Origin: Salsuginibacillus kocurii DSM 18087
Lineage (GTDB): Bacteria > Bacillota > Bacilli > Bacillales > Marinococcaceae
DNA: 64,000 bases
Assembly: GCF_000377705.1 (NCBI RefSeq)
Contig: NZ_KB898623.1
Span: 310,001 to 374,000 of the forward strand
Direction of reading: 5' to 3'
Part shown: piece by piece, positions 52,539 through 61,644 of the stretch
Position numbering within the stretch: the stretch's first letter is position 1
Layout: each line of letters opens with the position of its first letter
Translations under genes and position numbers: made by a program
The notes under the pieces: model-generated
Seen by the model: the letters and a program-made list of their open reading frames with translations, nothing else
Database searches by the model: none
Told to the model about the DNA's origin: nothing

Positions 52539-52988
52539 TTAACGCTCATATGCGTGTTCACTTTCCATTTCCCGGTGCAAAGAAGCTAATATTTTTTCTA
52601 ACTGATCGACTTCTTGCTCAGAAAAGTCTTCAAGAACTTCCGATAAATAATCCTGTCTTTCCTTTACCACTTCTTGAATAATAGTTTTTCCTTTTTCAAG
52701 CAAATGAATACGGACCACGCGCCGGTCTGATTTATCTTTTATTCGTTCTACTAAATCATTTTTTTCCATACGGTCAACCAAGTCTGTTGTCGTACTACAT
52801 GCTAAATACATTTTATTCGACAACTCCCCAATTGTCATATCTCCTTTTTCATGAAGCCATTGTAACGCCACAAATTGTGGGGGAGTAATCGGAAATTGAT
52901 TTAGTATCTCACGTCCTCGCTGCTTTACAATGTAAGCAATTCTTCGGAGCGATTTTTCAACATTGGCCACTTGACGTTTATCTGTCAT
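52539..52988 (-). CDS. ysmB: MarR-family regulator (YsmB-like)
   Basis: A 149-residue winged-helix regulator. MarR fold with the recognition segment MTIGELSNKMYLACSTTTDLVDRMEKNDLVER and wing KSDRRVVRIHL. Ligand and targets unknown. GGGAGGAG before the ATG. 35 bases upstream of murI, so probably co-transcribed; the placement matches ysmB from memory. Confidence 0.85.
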   Translation of the reverse strand: MTDKRQVANVEKSLRRIAYIVKQRGREILNQFPITPPQFVALQWLHEKGDMTIGELSNKMYLACSTTTDLVDRMEKNDLVERIKDKSDRRVVRIHLLEKGKTIIQEVVKERQDYLSEVLEDFSEQEVDQLEKILASLHREMESEHAYER

Positions 52989-53094
52989 GTGAACTCCTCC
53001 CTCTTCATATCAGCATGCTTTATTATAAATGTAGGCTAACGAAACATTGCAAGTCCATCTTCATTCTGCCCGTTTTCAAAACCAAATGCAAGAA

Positions 53095-53352
53095 AGAAAA
53101 GCGGAGGGCGCCTGAACATTGGCGCAGGGCCCTTCTTCACCGCCGAGGAGGCTGTTGCCGCCGCAGCGCCGGGAAAAGGGATCACAAGCCAATGGCGCCC
53201 GCAGCTAGACATAGAAAAGCGGAGGCGCCTTGCTCAGAGGCGACAAGTTTTTCAGCATCTGAGCAGCGTGGCTTGCCGCGCGGAGTCAGAGGCAGAAAAA
53301 TCCTCGAGCCTCTAGGCGCCCGGAGCTAGACAGAAAAGCTGAAAGCACCTTA
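53095..53352. repeat. Tandem GC-rich palindromic repeats (two full copies and a partial third)
   Basis: Copy 1 is 53095-53212 and copy 2 53213-53332. Each begins AGAAAAGCGG followed by a G-rich start and GGCGCC, and ends GGCGCCC, then G(C/G)AGCTAGACA. A third degenerate start, AGAAAAGCTGAAAGCACC, follows. The GGCGCC blocks at both ends of each copy are complementary and give long hairpins. GC content is far above the flanks. From memory this AGCGGAGGCGCC ... GAGCTAGAC element is common between genes in Bacillaceae. The open frame reading through it is an artefact. Confidence 0.8.
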
Positions 53353-53375
53353 CCACTTCTTAACCGTTAAAAAAA

Positions 53376-53395
53376 CCGCCCAGTAGCCTGGACGG
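53376..53395 (-). terminator. ptsI terminator
   Basis: 8-base arms CCGTCCAG / CTGGGCGG (one G-U pair), loop GCTA, then TTTTTTT on the minus strand, 27 bases after the ptsI stop. Confidence 0.9.
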
Positions 53396-53422
53396 CTTTT
53401 AGCAACACTGAGCGTCAATGCG

Positions 53423-55147
53423 CTATACGTTTAACAAACCTTGTTCCTTTATGAACTGTTCAACTTCACTAGACGTTTTTTTATTCAATACCTCATTGGC
53501 CAGTGGCTGAACGTCTTCGTAAGCTAAACCGCGAACTTGGGTACGAGCCGGAAGGATAGAAGTAGCGCTCATGCTAAATTCATCTAGTCCTAGCCCTAGA
53601 AGTATAGGGACAGCTGTTTCTTCGCCAGCCATTTCTCCGCACATCCCGACCCACTTTCCTTTTTCATGAGCTGCATCAATCACTTGTTTGACCAGGCGCA
53701 AAATCGCCGGATGATAAGGCTGATACAAATGCGATACTTTTTCACTCATGCGGTCTGCTGCCAACGTATATTGAATCAAGTCGTTAGTACCTATGCTGAA
53801 GAAATCAACTTCATCCGCAAAGAGGTCTGCCGCAACAGCTGTAGAAGGGATCTCAACCATGATGCCTAGTTCAATCTTTTCGGCAATCTCATGACCTTCT
53901 TCTTTTAAGTTGCGCCATTCCTCATCGAAGATTGCTTTTGCTTCTCTAAACTCTTCAATAGTGGCTACCATCGGGAACATGATTTTTAGGTTGCCAAAAG
54001 CACTCGCACGAAGCAAGGCTCGCAACTGTGTTTTAAACATATCGGTTTCTTCAAGGCATAAACGAATGGCTCGGAAACCTAAAAATGGGTTTAGTTCTTC
54101 CGGTAGGTCTAAATAAGGAAGGTCCTTGTCCCCACCAATATCTAAAGTCCGGATGACTACCGGCTTATTTTCCATCTCCGTTAAGACTTTTTTATAAGCT
54201 TCAAATTGCTCATCTTCACTTGGAAGCTCATTTCTTCCCATGTATAAAAATTCGGTACGGTATAACCCAATACCTTCAGCTCCGTTATTCAATACCCCTT
54301 CTAAGTCATCAGGCGTACCAATATTTGCAGCGAGTTCAACTTGATGGTTGTCTGTTGTAATTGAAGATTCGTTTACAACTTGTTTCCATTTTTCCTTTTG
54401 CTGTAAAAAACCTTCTTGTTTTTTCTCGTACTCTTCAACAACTGCACTGTCCGGATTAACAAAGACAGCTCCTTCAATTCCATCTATAATTAACAAATCG
54501 CCTGTTTTCACTTGTGCTGTGACCTCTTTTGTCCCTACAACCGCAGGGAGTTCAAGGGAACGTGCCATAATAGCAGAATGCGATGTACGTCCGCCAATAT
54601 CGGTAGCAAAGCCTAGCGTGTAGTCACGGTTTAACTGAGCTGTATCAGATGGCGTTAAGTCTTCAGCAATAACGATCGATGTATCTTTAATCCCAGCTAG
54701 GCTTGTATTTTCTACGCCAAGCAAGTGCAGCATCACACGCTTAGAGACATCTTGAATGTCTGCAGCACGTTCTTGCATATATTCATTATCCATCTCTTGA
54801 AACATCGTGACAAACATATCTGTAACGTCTTTAAGTGCGCTCTCTGCATTAATCTTTTCGTCGCTTATTTTTGATTCCACTGCTTTAAGCAGCTCTGGGT
54901 CATCAAGGACGAGTAGGTGAGCTGCAAAGATTTCTGCATTTTCCTCACCTTGTTCTTCCAATGTTTTAGCTTTTATCTCTTCAAGCTCTTCTTTCGCTTT
55001 CCCAACTGCAGAACGGAAGCGCTCACTTTCAGCAGCAGGATCTTCAACGGATGTTTTTTCTACTGTCATATCTGGTTGTTCAAGAACAAAAGCTTTAGCA
55101 ATTGCAATCCCTTTTGAAGCCGCAATGCCTTGCAGTTGGTTAGCCAT
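53423..55147 (-). CDS. ptsI: Enzyme I of the phosphotransferase system
   Basis: Transfers phosphate from phosphoenolpyruvate to HPr, first step of PTS sugar uptake. 574 residues. The phosphorylated histidine is in [15 protein letters not shown] near residue 190; the C-terminal barrel has [12 protein letters not shown] near 293 and the catalytic cysteine in [12 protein letters not shown] near 502. Its ATG overlaps the ptsH stop (TAATG). Only ptsHI are present; no enzyme II gene is next to them. Confidence 0.97.
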   Translation of the reverse strand: MANQLQGIAASKGIAIAKAFVLEQPDMTVEKTSVEDPAAESERFRSAVGKAKEELEEIKAKTLEEQGEENAEIFAAHLLVLDDPELLKAVESKISDEKINAESALKDVTDMFVTMFQEMDNEYMQERAADIQDVSKRVMLHLLGVENTSLAGIKDTSIVIAEDLTPSDTAQLNRDYTLGFATDIGGRTSHSAIMARSLELPAVVGTKEVTAQVKTGDLLIIDGIEGAVFVNPDSAVVEEYEKKQEGFLQQKEKWKQVVNESSITTDNHQVELAANIGTPDDLEGVLNNGAEGIGLYRTEFLYMGRNELPSEDEQFEAYKKVLTEMENKPVVIRTLDIGGDKDLPYLDLPEELNPFLGFRAIRLCLEETDMFKTQLRALLRASAFGNLKIMFPMVATIEEFREAKAIFDEEWRNLKEEGHEIAEKIELGIMVEIPSTAVAADLFADEVDFFSIGTNDLIQYTLAADRMSEKVSHLYQPYHPAILRLVKQVIDAAHEKGKWVGMCGEMAGEETAVPILLGLGLDEFSMSATSILPARTQVRGLAYEDVQPLANEVLNKKTSSEVEQFIKEQGLLNV

Positions 55148-55410
55148 TACTCTCCAAGCCCCTCTTTAACCACTTCTTCAATCGCGGCAATCGCTTCCTC
55201 TTCATCATTTCCTTCAACGGTAATTGTAACTTCAGCTCCTTGTCCTACACCTAATGACATAACACCCATAATTGATTTTAAGTTTACTGATTTTCCGTTA
55301 TATTCCAATGTTACATCAGAAGAAAATTGGCCCGCTTTATTTACTAGTTGTGTAGCTGGTCTGGCATGAATACCTGTTTCACTTGTGATTTTGAAGTTTT
55401 TTTGTTGCAT
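55147..55410 (-). CDS. ptsH: HPr, phosphocarrier protein
   Basis: Small carrier that passes phosphate from enzyme I (on His15, in [12 protein letters not shown]) to sugar-specific EII proteins, and when phosphorylated on Ser46 (in [11 protein letters not shown]) acts as corepressor with CcpA. 87 residues from the ATG at 55410, which follows AAAGGAG; the frame start at 55437 is not used. Its leader contains a RAT/terminator switch about 200 bases upstream. Confidence 0.97.
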   Translation of the reverse strand: MQQKNFKITSETGIHARPATQLVNKAGQFSSDVTLEYNGKSVNLKSIMGVMSLGVGQGAEVTITVEGNDEEEAIAAIEEVVKEGLGE

Positions 55411-55613
55411 ATTGTCCAACTCCTTTAGTTTTATCAATTATTGTCATCAACTTTATTCATTCCCTTACGTGTGCTTTTAATCAACATGATTTTGCTAGTT
55501 TTCATTAAAAACTGACTATCTTTCCTGTTTCCGATCGTATGATGACTTGCTTATGGTGTTTATCCCTTACCATTGCATAATTATTGTCTGCACTCTCATT
55601 AGGATTTCCCATT

Positions 55614-55702
55614 AAAAAAGGCACGAGTACCACAACAAGTTACTTTTGTAAGGTTTGCACTTAAAGTGCGCTCACTTACTTGTTCTTGTTTGTACTCATG
55701 CC
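55614..55702 (-). terminator. Attenuator hairpin in the ptsHI leader
   Basis: On the minus strand GGCATGAGTAC (55702-55692) pairs with GTACTCGTGCC (55630-55620), followed by TTTTTT. The 61-base interior holds further pairing (ACAAGT / ACTTGT and a GCACTT / AAGTGC hairpin). Its 5' arm overlaps the RAT at 55692-55723, so the two structures exclude each other. It could also end gerE transcription. Confidence 0.75.
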
Positions 55703-55723
55703 TGATCGAGTCAGTAACACGTA
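55692..55723 (-). promoter_or_regulatory. GlcT-type RAT antiterminator target
   Basis: The minus strand reads ACGTGTTACTGA, CTCGA, TCAGGCATGAG, in which CTGA and TCAG close a small loop. From memory this closely matches the ribonucleic antiterminator of the B. subtilis ptsG leader, bound by the BglG-family protein GlcT. It overlaps the 5' arm of the terminator at 55702. No ptsG or glcT lies between it and ptsH. Confidence 0.7.
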
Positions 55724-55760
55724 AAGTTGAATGTTGTTTGTTGATGATTTATCTAGACTT

Positions 55761-55789
55761 AATGTAGCACACCCCTTCTGTTTAAGCAA
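55761..55789 (-). promoter_or_regulatory. ptsHI promoter
   Basis: TTGCTT (55789-55784) and TACATT (55766-55761), 17 bases apart on the minus strand, four of six matches each. It would start transcription near 55754, about 30 bases before the RAT. The gap 55790-56008 towards gerE shows nothing else clear. Confidence 0.5.
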
Positions 55790-56008
55790 GTGTTTTCCAT
55801 GAATAGGACTTTAAAACAGTAGTCTTTTCTTTCAGTTTGTTCCCTCACTCGGACCCTATTCAATTACAGTAAAAGAACACAGGTATTTATCACCTGCCAC
55901 TTACATTAAACCGGCTAAGAAACTGACCATCTGATTAGAAGGTGTAAAAGGGTTGTACCCATCAGCACATTAGGGAATGTGGTTTGCTGTTTATGATAAA
56001 ACGAGCTA

Positions 56009-56233
56009 TTAAATGCGGAGCTCCCCCATGCGGATCAATTCAATCACAGCTTGAGAACGCCCCTTTACTCCAAGCTTTTGAATGGTGTTTGATATATGGT
56101 TTCTCACCGTTTTTTCGCTGATAAATAATTTATTTGCGATATCTTTTGTTGTATGATCTTGAACGAGTAATTCAAAAACTTCACGTTCCCTTTTAGTCAA
56201 TAACTGGCGCGGACTTCGCTCCATATCTGTCAA
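56009..56233 (-). CDS. gerE: GerE, late spore-coat transcription regulator
   Basis: A 74-residue LuxR-type helix-turn-helix protein that tunes sigma-K-dependent coat genes in the mother cell. LLTKREREVFELLVQD, FISEKTVRNHISNTIQKLGV and GRSQAVIELIRMGEL are nearly the B. subtilis sequence as I recall it. The start is TTG at 56233, about seven bases after AGAGGGTGA; the ATG at 56224 would be 15 or more bases away. A 260-base gene-free gap lies upstream. Confidence 0.95.
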   Translation of the reverse strand: MTDMERSPRQLLTKREREVFELLVQDHTTKDIANKLFISEKTVRNHISNTIQKLGVKGRSQAVIELIRMGELRI

Positions 56234-56456
56234 CGTATTTCACCCTCTCCTCCTAGCTGAACTCACACAAAAACAAAATCATAACGCTTCCTCTTTAGCG
56301 TTCATTTCATTTTATGAGAAAAAAGGACTGACGTGACAGGAATTGGCGTACTTAGACGAATGTTGTCCATTAAATCCGGCCTAATTTTTCAAAATAAACA
56401 CGCTGCCGACTTCTTTCGCCTAGAGAGTAGAAGAACGTTGGGGATAACTAAAAAAA

Positions 56457-56483
56457 CTGAGCCACCATGAAAAAGTGACTCAG
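56457..56483 (-). terminator. sdh operon terminator
   Basis: 9-base arms CTGAGTCAC / GTGGCTCAG (one G-U pair), 9-base loop, then seven T on the minus strand, ten bases after the sdhB stop. Confidence 0.85.
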
Positions 56484-56493
56484 GAGCTTCTTA

Positions 56494-57252
56494 TTATTTA
56501 TCGCTACCAAAAAAGCTTTTGAATGACTGCACTGTCATTTCTCGATTTAATGCAGCAATAGACGTCGTTAATGGAATTCCTTTTGGACAGGACTGCACAC
56601 AATTCTGAGAGTTACCGCAGTCTTGCAGGCCTCCCTCTCCCATTAATGATTCAATACGTTCTTCCTTGTTCATTTCCCCAGTTGGATGTGAGTTAAATAG
56701 ACGGACTTGAGACACAGCTGCCGGTCCAATAAATTCTGAATTGTTGTTAACGTTAGGACATGCTTCAAGGCAAACTCCACACGTCATACATTTTGAAAGC
56801 TCGTAAGCCCATTGGCGCTTGTTTTCAGCCATTCTAGGTCCAGGCCCAAGGTCGTATGTCCCATCAATTGGAATCCAGGCTTTAACTTTTTTAAGAGAGT
56901 CAAACATACGGCTTCTGTCAACAATCAAATCGCGAACAACAGGAAATGTTTTCATTGGTTCTAGGTGAATCGGTTGTTCTAGATTATCAATCAATGCTGT
57001 ACAGGATTGGCGGGGCTTTCCGTTAACCACCATCGAACAAGCTCCGCAGACTTCCTCCAAGCAGTTCATATCCCAATTGACTGGAGCCGTTTCTTTTCCT
57101 GCTGCATTCACCGGGTTGCGGCGAATTTCCATTAAAGCAGAAATCACATTCATATTGGCACGGTATGGAATCTCAAATTCTTCCGTGTAAGACTCCTCTT
57201 CTGGACTGTCTTGTCTGGTTATAATAAATTTCACTACGTTGTTTTCACTCAT
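56494..57252 (-). CDS. sdhB: SdhB, succinate dehydrogenase iron-sulfur subunit
   Basis: Carries electrons from SdhA to menaquinone via three iron-sulfur centres. 252 residues. The [2Fe-2S] ligands are in CLEEVCGACSMVVNG near 65-75, the [4Fe-4S] and [3Fe-4S] ligands in CMTCGVCLEACPN near 157 and CVQSCPKGIP near 217. Its ATG overlaps the sdhA stop by four bases. Confidence 0.97.
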   Translation of the reverse strand: MSENNVVKFIITRQDSPEEESYTEEFEIPYRANMNVISALMEIRRNPVNAAGKETAPVNWDMNCLEEVCGACSMVVNGKPRQSCTALIDNLEQPIHLEPMKTFPVVRDLIVDRSRMFDSLKKVKAWIPIDGTYDLGPGPRMAENKRQWAYELSKCMTCGVCLEACPNVNNNSEFIGPAAVSQVRLFNSHPTGEMNKEERIESLMGEGGLQDCGNSQNCVQSCPKGIPLTTSIAALNREMTVQSFKSFFGSDK

Positions 57253-59030
57253 GATTTACCAGCTCCTTGCTTGTCACCCGCTTTTGCCTTTGAATAGTCA
57301 CGTTTACGCGGTGTGATGAGTGAGACATCAACATCTTCATATTCGAATTTCGGCCCGCCTTTTTCTTGGTCAAAGCTAGCCTTAGTAGTCTTTAAGAAGT
57401 TTTCATCGTCACGGTCAGGGAATTCAGGCTTATAATGAGCGCCGCGGCTTTCGTTACGATTATAAGCACCCATTGTAATAACTCTGGCCAGGTGAAGCAT
57501 TCCATCAAGTTGCCGCGTAAAGGAAGCTGCTTGGTTGTTCCAGCGGCCGGTATCATTAATATTGATATTTTCCCAACGCTCCATGAGTTCTTGAATTTTT
57601 TCATCTGTTTTTAATAAGTTTTCATTTTCACGTACTACTGTTACGTAATCCGTCATCCATTCACCGAGCTCTTTATGAAGCTGGTAGGCATTTTCTTTCC
57701 CGTCCATTTTCATAATTTTGTCGTTGAATGCTTGTTCTTCTTTCTCTTTCTCCTCAAAGATAGAAGACGACAGATCTTCAGCAAGGTAATCTAAACCTTG
57801 CATATATTCCACAGCTTTTGGTCCAGCTACCATTCCGCCATAAATGGCAGATAGTAAGGAGTTGGCTCCTAATCGGTTTCCTCCGTGCTGGGAATAATCA
57901 CATTCGCCTGCAGCAAACAAGCCTGGAATATTTGTCATTTGATCGTAATCAATCCAGAGACCACCCATAGAGTAATGAACAGCAGGGAATATCTTCATTG
58001 GTACTTTGCGTGGGTCATCCCCCATAAATTTCTCATAAATCTCCATGATGCCGCCAAGTTTAATGTCCAACTCTTGTGGGTCTTTATGAGAAAGGTCAAG
58101 ATACACCATATTTTCGCCGTTAATCCCTAGCTTTTGATCTACACAGACACTAAAGATTTCCCGAGTGGCAATATCACGTGGCACGAGGTTGCCGTAGGCC
58201 GGGTACTTTTCTTCTAAGAAATACCATGGCTTTCCATCTTTATATGTCCATACACGTCCGCCTTCGCCACGTGCAGATTCACTCATGAGGCGGAGTTTAT
58301 CATCACCAGGAATAGCGGTTGGATGAATTTGAATAAACTCTCCATTAGCGTAGGAAGCGCCTTGCTTATAGACAGCCCCCGCTGCGTACCCTGTATTAAT
58401 CATAGAATTGGTCGATTTACCAAATACAATACCTGGTCCGCCAGTTGCCATAATTACAGCATCACCGCGGAAGCTATAGGTTTCATGTGAAGATAAATTT
58501 TGCGCCGTAATTCCGCGGCAGCGTCCATCATCGTCCAGAACGGCCGAAAGAAATTCCCAATTTTCGTATTTCGTGACTAAGCCTGACACCTCATAACGGC
58601 GGACTTGTTCATCTAATGCATACAAAAGCTGCTGACCAGTGGTAGCACCAGCAAAAGCCGTACGATGGTGCTGGGTACCCCCAAAACGACGGAAGTCTAA
58701 TAAGCCTTCAGGCGTCCGATTAAACATTACTCCCATTCGATCCATCAAATGAATAATTCCTGGAGCTGCCTCGGTCATTGCTTTTACAGGAGGTTGATTC
58801 GCAAGAAAGTCCCCTCCGTAAACTGTATCATCAAAGTGTTCCCACGGGGAATCCCCTTCCCCTTTTGTGTTTACCGCACCGTTAATTCCGCCCTGTGCGC
58901 ACACTGAATGAGAACGTTTCACCGGAACGAGGGATAACAGGTCAACATTAACCCCTGCTTCCGCTGCTTTAATTGTTGCCATTAAACCAGCAAGCCCACC
59001 GCCGACAACAATTACTTTGCCGTTACTCAT
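57249..59030 (-). CDS. sdhA: SdhA, succinate dehydrogenase flavoprotein subunit
   Basis: FAD subunit oxidising succinate to fumarate. 593 residues. VVGGGLAGLMATIKAAEAG at the start binds FAD, KRSHSVCAQGGINGA near 40 contains the covalent FAD histidine, and LMSESARGEGGRVW near 248 is at the active site, with RLGANSLLSAIYGG near 383. Follows sdhC by 14 bases. Confidence 0.98.
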   Translation of the reverse strand: MSNGKVIVVGGGLAGLMATIKAAEAGVNVDLLSLVPVKRSHSVCAQGGINGAVNTKGEGDSPWEHFDDTVYGGDFLANQPPVKAMTEAAPGIIHLMDRMGVMFNRTPEGLLDFRRFGGTQHHRTAFAGATTGQQLLYALDEQVRRYEVSGLVTKYENWEFLSAVLDDDGRCRGITAQNLSSHETYSFRGDAVIMATGGPGIVFGKSTNSMINTGYAAGAVYKQGASYANGEFIQIHPTAIPGDDKLRLMSESARGEGGRVWTYKDGKPWYFLEEKYPAYGNLVPRDIATREIFSVCVDQKLGINGENMVYLDLSHKDPQELDIKLGGIMEIYEKFMGDDPRKVPMKIFPAVHYSMGGLWIDYDQMTNIPGLFAAGECDYSQHGGNRLGANSLLSAIYGGMVAGPKAVEYMQGLDYLAEDLSSSIFEEKEKEEQAFNDKIMKMDGKENAYQLHKELGEWMTDYVTVVRENENLLKTDEKIQELMERWENININDTGRWNNQAASFTRQLDGMLHLARVITMGAYNRNESRGAHYKPEFPDRDDENFLKTTKASFDQEKGGPKFEYEDVDVSLITPRKRDYSKAKAGDKQGAGKS

Positions 59031-59044
59031 GATTTATTCACTCC

Positions 59045-59674
59045 TTATATATTAGCCAAATCCGGATTAATAAAAGCTAAAATCGCTCGAATACCAACAA
59101 AAGACAAGACGACGAACACACCGATGCTCACGTAAGTCATAATTAGTTGAGAACGAGGTGTAATCGTAATCCCCCAAGAAACTGCAAATGACCATAATCC
59201 ATTTGCAAAATGGAACGTAGCAGAAAGAACACCGGCTATGTAGAATGCTAACATCCATGGACTACTCAAAATATCAGCCATCATATCATAGTTTACATCT
59301 ACCCCAAGTGCTGCCTGTACTCGTGTCTCCCATACGTGCCAGGCAATAAAGATAAGAAGAAACACGCCAGTCACTCGCTGAAGCAAAAACATCCAGTTTC
59401 TAAAATATCCATACCTTCTCGTGTTGTTTTTTCCCTGAAATACAATATAAAGACCGTAAATGGCATGATACAAAATAGGTAAGAAAATAATAAAAATCTC
59501 AAGTGCATACCGGAAAGGTAAACTTTCCATAAAGCTTGCCGCTGCATTAAATGAGCTAGCCCCGTAGACAGCAAAATGATTCACAATGAAATGCTGAATC
59601 AAAAAGATACCAATCGGGATCACTCCCAAAAGCGAATGCAATCTTCTGTTAAAATACTCGCGATTCTCAGGCAT
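59045..59674 (-). CDS. sdhC: SdhC, cytochrome b558 subunit
   Basis: Di-haem membrane anchor of succinate:menaquinone reductase. About 209 residues with five hydrophobic helices and conserved histidines in RRLHSLLGVIPIGIFLIQHFIVNH, LPILYHAIYGLYIV, FIAWHVWETR and TFHFANGLWSFA that ligate two haems. The ATG at 59674 behind GGGAGGAAG is the start; the frame opening at 59773 is not used. Haem supply comes from the hem operon of this same region. Confidence 0.95.
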   Translation of the reverse strand: MPENREYFNRRLHSLLGVIPIGIFLIQHFIVNHFAVYGASSFNAAASFMESLPFRYALEIFIIFLPILYHAIYGLYIVFQGKNNTRRYGYFRNWMFLLQRVTGVFLLIFIAWHVWETRVQAALGVDVNYDMMADILSSPWMLAFYIAGVLSATFHFANGLWSFAVSWGITITPRSQLIMTYVSIGVFVVLSFVGIRAILAFINPDLANI

Positions 59675-60042
59675 TGCCCTGCTTCCTCCCTGTAGGTGAA
59701 TTCTGTTAACTGGTTCCACTGTCCTCTTGCTATGTTGTTCCCCCAACTTCCAGGCAGCAGTGTTCTTTTGCAAAAAATGGACCCTGTCCGATTTTTGCGA
59801 AAAAAGAAAGTTGCACTGTAGAAACTCTTCTCTGTCCCGCCTGAAACGTCAACCCTCTATGGAATATGTAGAAAAAAACGTTGCAGCACCGCTATCAAGC
59901 ATATGTAATCCTTGCACTGAGCAAACGCTCATCATTCTGCACATACTCCTTCATAACTTCAAAAGAGAAATACTACGTTGTTGTTCCTTTGGGCTACAAT
60001 ATGAAGAGTACAATTTCCCCTGTTCAACATTCCGACACATTC

Positions 60043-60071
60043 ATTTTACTCCCCCCAGTTACCGACGTCAA
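60043..60071 (-). promoter_or_regulatory. sdhCAB promoter
   Basis: TTGACG (60071-60066) and TAAAAT (60048-60043), exactly 17 bases apart on the minus strand, one mismatch each. It implies a leader of about 360 bases before sdhC (59675-60036), in which I see no gene. Confidence 0.6.
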
Positions 60072-60127
60072 GAAAACGGATTCACTATATTGGCGGGAAT
60101 CATGCAATTTCCTATTCATTACATAAA

Positions 60128-60157
60128 GGAGAAATAGGTGTTTTCACCTATTCCCCC
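60128..60157 (-). terminator. Hairpin after the KtrB-type gene
   Basis: 13-base arms GGGGGAATAGGTG / CACCTATTTCTCC (two G-U pairs on the minus strand) with loop AAAA, 19 bases after the stop; the T-run (TTTATG) is weak. Confidence 0.65.
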
Positions 60158-60175
60158 TGCAGCAGACGCTTGAAA

Positions 60176-61528
60176 TCAACCAATAATCATGCGCTCTGTT
60201 GGATATTTATAATGTGTTTTTGTATCCTTTTTCTTCAACGAGAAAAGAAGCACTAAAATACCTACTCGCCCAATTAACATAAGTGTCATTAAAATAGCTA
60301 AGCTTGGGTTAGATAAATGTTCTGTTACGCCTGTAGACAGCCCGCATGTTCCAAAGGCTGAACTTGTTTCAAAAATGATATCATGTAATTCCACTTGGTC
60401 ATTACCTCTTTCAAAAGCAGCAATCCCCATAACAGCAGAAAAAAGCCCGACAATGAAAAAAGACAACACGATGAAAGCTTTTTGCTTGTCTTCTGGGTGA
60501 ACCTCTCGTCCAAACGCTTTAACATCGCTCTTACCTAGAGCAAAGCTTCGAATCGTTAAAAACATTACCGCAAGCGTGGTGGTCCGTATGCCACCACCCA
60601 CACTAGAAGGACTGGCTCCAATGATCATCAACCCAGAGATAAATAAAACCGTAACCAGGGTAAAACCCGACACATCAAGCACAGTCAAGCCTGCACTCCT
60701 TGAGGTGGCAGAAGTAAACATTGTTTGAAAAAATTGTTCATGCCAGGCAAGTCCTGCAAAATAATATCCTCTTTCTAAAAACCAGATACCCAACCACCCT
60801 AATACAAATACGAGTCCATAGGTAGTCACCGTGATTTTGGTAAACAAACTAAATTTGAAGTTTTCATTTGAAGGACGAAAGTACTCTCGTATTTCCATAA
60901 GTACAGGAAAGCCGATGGCCCCGGCAAAAATTAAAAGAACCGTAATAAACTGCACATAATAATCATTAGCGAAAGGGAGCAACGATTCACCAGTCACATC
61001 AAATCCTGCATTTGTAAAGGCCGACAACGCACCAAATGCCCCCTGATACATAGCCTCACTAAACGTGTCAAAATACTGGGTGTAATAGGACCCTAATATT
61101 AGTGCTCCTATACCTTGGATCATCAATGCTGTAAATAAAATCCCACGCATTAATTTCACCATACCTGAGAATTGATACTGGTTATGGTCGACCATAATTA
61201 ACAAGCGATGGCTTAAATTTATCTTTCGGCCTAATAACATCCACACAAAGGTCCCCAAAGTCATAATACCAATTCCACCAAGTTGAATGGCAACAGCAAT
61301 GACAAGAATTCCAATCCCGTTAAAGGTTTCGGAAACTGTGATAGTTACCAGTCCGGTTACACTAACAGCAGAAACGGCCGTAAACAAAGCATCCATATAT
61401 GTAAGCTCGCCCCCTGGTTGATGGGTTACAGGCAACCATAGCAAAATGCTTGCTACAAACATCGAAATTAAATACGCAACGATAATAATCCGAAATGGAG
61501 ACATAAATTGGTGCAATCCACGCCGCAT
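60176..61528 (-). CDS. KtrB/TrkH-family potassium transporter membrane subunit
   Basis: Potassium- (and possibly sodium-) translocating subunit of a Ktr system. About 450 residues made of four helix-loop-helix repeats. The four selectivity-filter loops are visible as SAVSVTGL near 60, SAFTNAGFD near 175, TSATSRSAGL near 300 and SSAFGTCGLS near 405, each keeping its filter glycine. The ATG at 61528 is preceded by AAAGGGCGG; the frame start at 61585 is less likely. No KtrA/KtrC regulatory subunit lies nearby, as for the unlinked KtrC/KtrD of B. subtilis. It is inserted between sdhC and yslB, where B. subtilis (from memory) has no such gene. Confidence 0.9.
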   Translation of the reverse strand: MRRGLHQFMSPFRIIIVAYLISMFVASILLWLPVTHQPGGELTYMDALFTAVSAVSVTGLVTITVSETFNGIGILVIAVAIQLGGIGIMTLGTFVWMLLGRKINLSHRLLIMVDHNQYQFSGMVKLMRGILFTALMIQGIGALILGSYYTQYFDTFSEAMYQGAFGALSAFTNAGFDVTGESLLPFANDYYVQFITVLLIFAGAIGFPVLMEIREYFRPSNENFKFSLFTKITVTTYGLVFVLGWLGIWFLERGYYFAGLAWHEQFFQTMFTSATSRSAGLTVLDVSGFTLVTVLFISGLMIIGASPSSVGGGIRTTTLAVMFLTIRSFALGKSDVKAFGREVHPEDKQKAFIVLSFFIVGLFSAVMGIAAFERGNDQVELHDIIFETSSAFGTCGLSTGVTEHLSNPSLAILMTLMLIGRVGILVLLFSLKKKDTKTHYKYPTERMIIG

Positions 61529-61644
61529 AAGAAACCGCCCTTTCTGAAACTCGCCATTTAGTATACCACCCATTCTTTTTCTCATCTATAGAGTTTGCTA
61601 GAAATTACCGCTATAATGGAAGGGGAAAGTGGGGGACTTACGCA

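Noticed and set aside
52989-53060. Promoter for the MarR-type gene, TTGCAA and TATAAT
   Set aside because: The spacing is 19 bases and the -35 is imperfect, so I left it out of the annotation.
53015-53329. 104-codon plus-strand frame
   Set aside because: It runs through the GC-rich tandem repeats, and its Arg-, Ala- and Gly-rich product follows repeat composition rather than a protein family.
53095-53352. Tandem repeats as a possible CRISPR array
   Set aside because: Units are about 118 bases, self-complementary and contiguous, with no short repeats separated by unique spacers and no cas genes.
59780-59960. Short leader peptide frame with GAAGGAG before sdhC
   Set aside because: About 28 codons, spacing to the start is long, and there is no sign of function.
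59727-60137. 136-codon plus-strand frame in the sdhC leader
   Set aside because: Cys-, His- and Ser-rich with no ribosome site or domain, and it runs across the likely sdhC promoter; it looks like chance.
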